The notes beneath the pieces were generated by a model, which was given only the letters and a program-made list of their open reading frames with translations, had not been told where the DNA came from and ran no database searches. Both the position numbers and the translations under genes were made by a program. From an uncultured Lachnospiraceae bacterium (GTDB lineage: Bacteria > Bacillota > Clostridia > Lachnospirales > Lachnospiraceae), in assembly GCA_910587085.1 (NCBI GenBank), contig CAJUMC010000002.1, forward strand, positions 1 to 64,000: a DNA stretch of 64,000 bases, given 5' to 3'. Of this stretch, positions 62,301 to 64,000 are shown in pieces; position 1 is the first letter of the stretch; every line of letters starts with the position of its first letter.

Positions 62301-63071
62301 TTACAGCGCCGGAAGCTCAAAAAGCCAGCGGAGCAGCCGGACAGCGTTTTCCTTATTTTTACTATTTAAAACAATTCCGACTACCGGTCGTTCCTCTGAC
62401 CGGATAAGAGTACTGTATTCTTTCCAGAACGGCGTTTCGTCGAGATAAAGGCCGACCACATATTGTTCCTCTGAGGCGTCGCCGCTGCCTTCGCTTTTCC
62501 GTACGGCGGAAAGAAAAAAGCGGTCGGACAGTGCCGCGTAAAGATCCGCCGGCAGCGTCTCGGTCAGGGAGGTCATTGTCATGCCGTTGTAGGCATATTT
62601 TGAAAAGGTGCTCTCCGGCGCGATTACCGCGTCGATCTCCCGCGCCATAATATGCGCGGTGAAAACAGCAGCGGCGTTTATGTCGCCTCCGGACACCTGG
62701 TAGGAAAGCCCGTCAAACAGGATAATTTCATGCTCGCCCGGTTCGATGCCGGAAGCGCTGATAAAATCCTCCGCCATCTTTTCGGTTGGCTTCGAGTCAA
62801 ACAGATAATCAACAAAAGCAACGCGCAGCAGAAATTCATCCTTCGGGGAGACAATCGTGTAAATAATATAAATGCCGAGCGCTGCGATTGCCAGAACAGC
62901 CAGAAGCCCCTTCAGATAATACATGCGGAAATATTTCATTTTGTCTTCAAAGGTTTTTAGTTCGCTGAATTTCTGGCGCTCGGATTTCGGCTCGCGTTTC
63001 TGGTAGATGGCGGCGTCATCCTTCAGCGTCGTCTGTTTTTCCTTTGCATCGCTGTCCTTTAATGTAATCAT
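62301..63071 (-). CDS. Single-pass membrane protein of unknown function
   Basis: 256 residues from ATG 63071 with GAAAGGA upstream; the frame opens at 63107. The first 60 residues are cytoplasmic and charged (KDSDAKEKQTTLKDD, KREPKSERQKFSELKTFEDKMKYF). One membrane helix (KGLLAVLAIAALGIYIIYTI) follows, then about 170 residues outside. The outer part has substrate-binding-protein-like strands (EIDAVIAPESTFSKYAYNGM, ADLYAALSDRFFL). No known family was recognised. It converges on asd and is followed on its strand by the shared terminator. It is likely coupled to nothing else in view. Confidence 0.65.
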   Translation of the reverse strand: MITLKDSDAKEKQTTLKDDAAIYQKREPKSERQKFSELKTFEDKMKYFRMYYLKGLLAVLAIAALGIYIIYTIVSPKDEFLLRVAFVDYLFDSKPTEKMAEDFISASGIEPGEHEIILFDGLSYQVSGGDINAAAVFTAHIMAREIDAVIAPESTFSKYAYNGMTMTSLTETLPADLYAALSDRFFLSAVRKSEGSGDASEEQYVVGLYLDETPFWKEYSTLIRSEERPVVGIVLNSKNKENAVRLLRWLFELPAL

Positions 63072-63554
63072 AGCTGCAGATCCTTTCCGTATATTGCTGT
63101 TGCTCACCTGTGCCCGGTATGGGAGCGCAGACCCGCTCTTAAAATGTGATATCGCACCGCCGTAAAAAAGATATGCCGCAGGCGCGGGAAAAGCCCGGGC
63201 AGCGCATGGCGGAGAACACGGACGGTTTATACCGCGGGCGTGCGGGAAAAGCTGCCGGTAAAAAGAAAGCGGCCGGCAGAATGTCTTTTGCGGCAGCAGA
63301 TTGCCGTACCTTTTCCGGCTGCCTTATTTTGCAGGAGGTTCCCTTTCGGTTCGCAGAATGTAATATTAAGTGTATCACACGAAAGGAAGGAAAAAAAGAT
63401 TGGAAATGTGAAAAAAGTCTAAAAAAATGGAAGCTGCCGGTGAGTGCTGGTCTTTGCTTCCAGAAGACGGCCTCTGTTTCCATGCTGGCTGGAAAAAAGA
63501 GATACCGTAAAGAGATATCAGATAATCCGCAGCCGGCGGCCGGACATGCCGGAT
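63072..63554. other. Intergenic region near the right edge
   Basis: About 480 bases between two minus-strand genes. Open frames on both strands (for example 63146-63568) are Lys/Arg/Gly-rich, lack ribosome sites and resemble no family. A poly-A/purine tract lies near 63385-63430. No terminator was clearly identified for the gene to its right. Confidence 0.4.
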
Positions 63555-64000
63555 CTATTGGAAAATAAGCTCAGCGGCCTGTTTCAACAGCGAAAGGAGC
63601 GAGGCCGGTTCTGTTCCGGCAGCCTCCCTGATTCCGGCGAGAAATGCGTTGAAGTCCAGCCGTTCCAGGAAGGTGCGCCATTCGGACAGGGGATAGACAA
63701 GGGTGCGGCTGTCGGCGAGGAGGCTGTCTGTGGGTAGGGTTTGCGTCAGCCGGAGATTGGCAGTAACGGCAGTGATTCCGGATGCCCTCAGAAAAATGCG
63801 CAGTTCCGGGAGTCCGTCTCTCTCTGCCAGGATAAGCTGCAGCCCGAGCGGAACAAAGCTGCCCGGAATGCCCACCGTAATTTTCCCCGTGGGACAGCCC
63901 GCGGCAGGATCCCATCCGAGCCGGTCGATTTCAAACGTGAGTTCCTTCCGGGCGGCGGAGGCGTCCAGCCATGCGGCGGTGATAATGCCGGAACGGGCGC
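63555..64000 (-). CDS. C-terminal part of a protein that continues past the window
   Basis: The frame is open from the right edge to a TAG at 63555-63557, at least 148 codons. The visible part reads GIITAAWLDASAARKELTF, IDRLGWDPAAG, ITVGIPGSFVPLGLQLILAE and LPELRIFLRASGITAVTANL. It has mixed alpha/beta character and no membrane segment. No family is recognised from this end fragment; the start and most of the protein lie outside. Confidence 0.6.
   Translation of the reverse strand, partial: ARSGIITAAWLDASAARKELTFEIDRLGWDPAAGCPTGKITVGIPGSFVPLGLQLILAERDGLPELRIFLRASGITAVTANLRLTQTLPTDSLLADSRTLVYPLSEWRTFLERLDFNAFLAGIREAAGTEPASLLSLLKQAAELIFQ

Noticed and set aside
63146..63568. 140-codon plus-strand frame near the right edge
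   Set aside because: Lys/Gly-rich, no ribosome site, and it overlaps the end of the minus-strand gene at 63555.

Overview
This window looks like the chromosome of a spore-forming Bacillota bacterium, class Clostridia, most likely a Lachnospiraceae relative. That is inferred from moderately high GC, strong AGGAGG-type ribosome sites, a YtvI-type sporulation permease, an SleB-type cell-wall hydrolase, a Csp-like subtilase and a dgt-dnaG-rpoD-trmK gene string. No phage, insertion sequence or CRISPR array was seen.

Layout. (1) 1-9.7 kb is an accessory envelope locus. It holds two paralogous secreted proteins (beta-propeller plus NlpC/P60-like domain), a regulator with two XRE-type helix-turn-helix domains, and a family of lipoproteins with Asp-rich DxDGDG loops and an SH3-like C-terminal domain. 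One lipoprotein gene is frameshifted. A 219-bp near-identical direct repeat flanks a clearly AT-richer gene, so the locus appears to be recombining. (2) 9.9-12.4 kb: an exporter-type ABC transporter and a DUF1801 protein. (3) 12.5-16 kb, minus strand: folC and an HtrA-type protease. (4) 16.4-22.4 kb: a polyprenyl-phosphate sugar transferase, a divergent clpX interrupted by an in-frame TAG after its zinc finger, a C39-type peptidase on a Pro-rich stalk, and a subtilase that has lost its catalytic serine. (5) 22.9-31.5 kb: tRNA-Ala(CGC), a zinc-ribbon protein, a HisC-type aminotransferase, a COG3044 ATPase, queH, feoA-feoB and the dGTPase that opens the next string. (6) 30.5-37.7 kb: dgt, dnaG, rpoD, trmK, a TGS-domain nucleoside kinase and RNase P RNA. 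(7) 38.1-44.8 kb: a five-gene module of VanRS-like two-component system, a 909-residue membrane protein, an ABC ATPase and an ABC-2 permease. (8) 44.9-49.3 kb: an AP2-domain protein with iterated upstream repeats, an SleB-like hydrolase followed by a 41-bp minisatellite, and thrC. (9) 49.6-57.6 kb: a strongly expressed Ig-like surface protein, then a PopT-type lipid-carrier translocase, a zinc ABC importer and ytvI. (10) 57.7-64 kb: nadE, dusB, asd, a membrane-anchored unknown, and a gene running off the right edge.

Themes. Many genes act at the envelope: surface protein, lipid carrier recycling, cell-wall hydrolases, proteases and exopolysaccharide priming. Metal supply (FeoAB, Znu) and amino-acid synthesis (thrC, asd, hisC) fill the rest. 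Degenerate tandem repeats of about 39-79 bp recur between genes. The most unusual items are the TAG-split clpX beside a pseudo-subtilase, the repeat-flanked accessory locus at the left end, the AP2 protein with its iterons, and the sensor/ABC/909-residue module.
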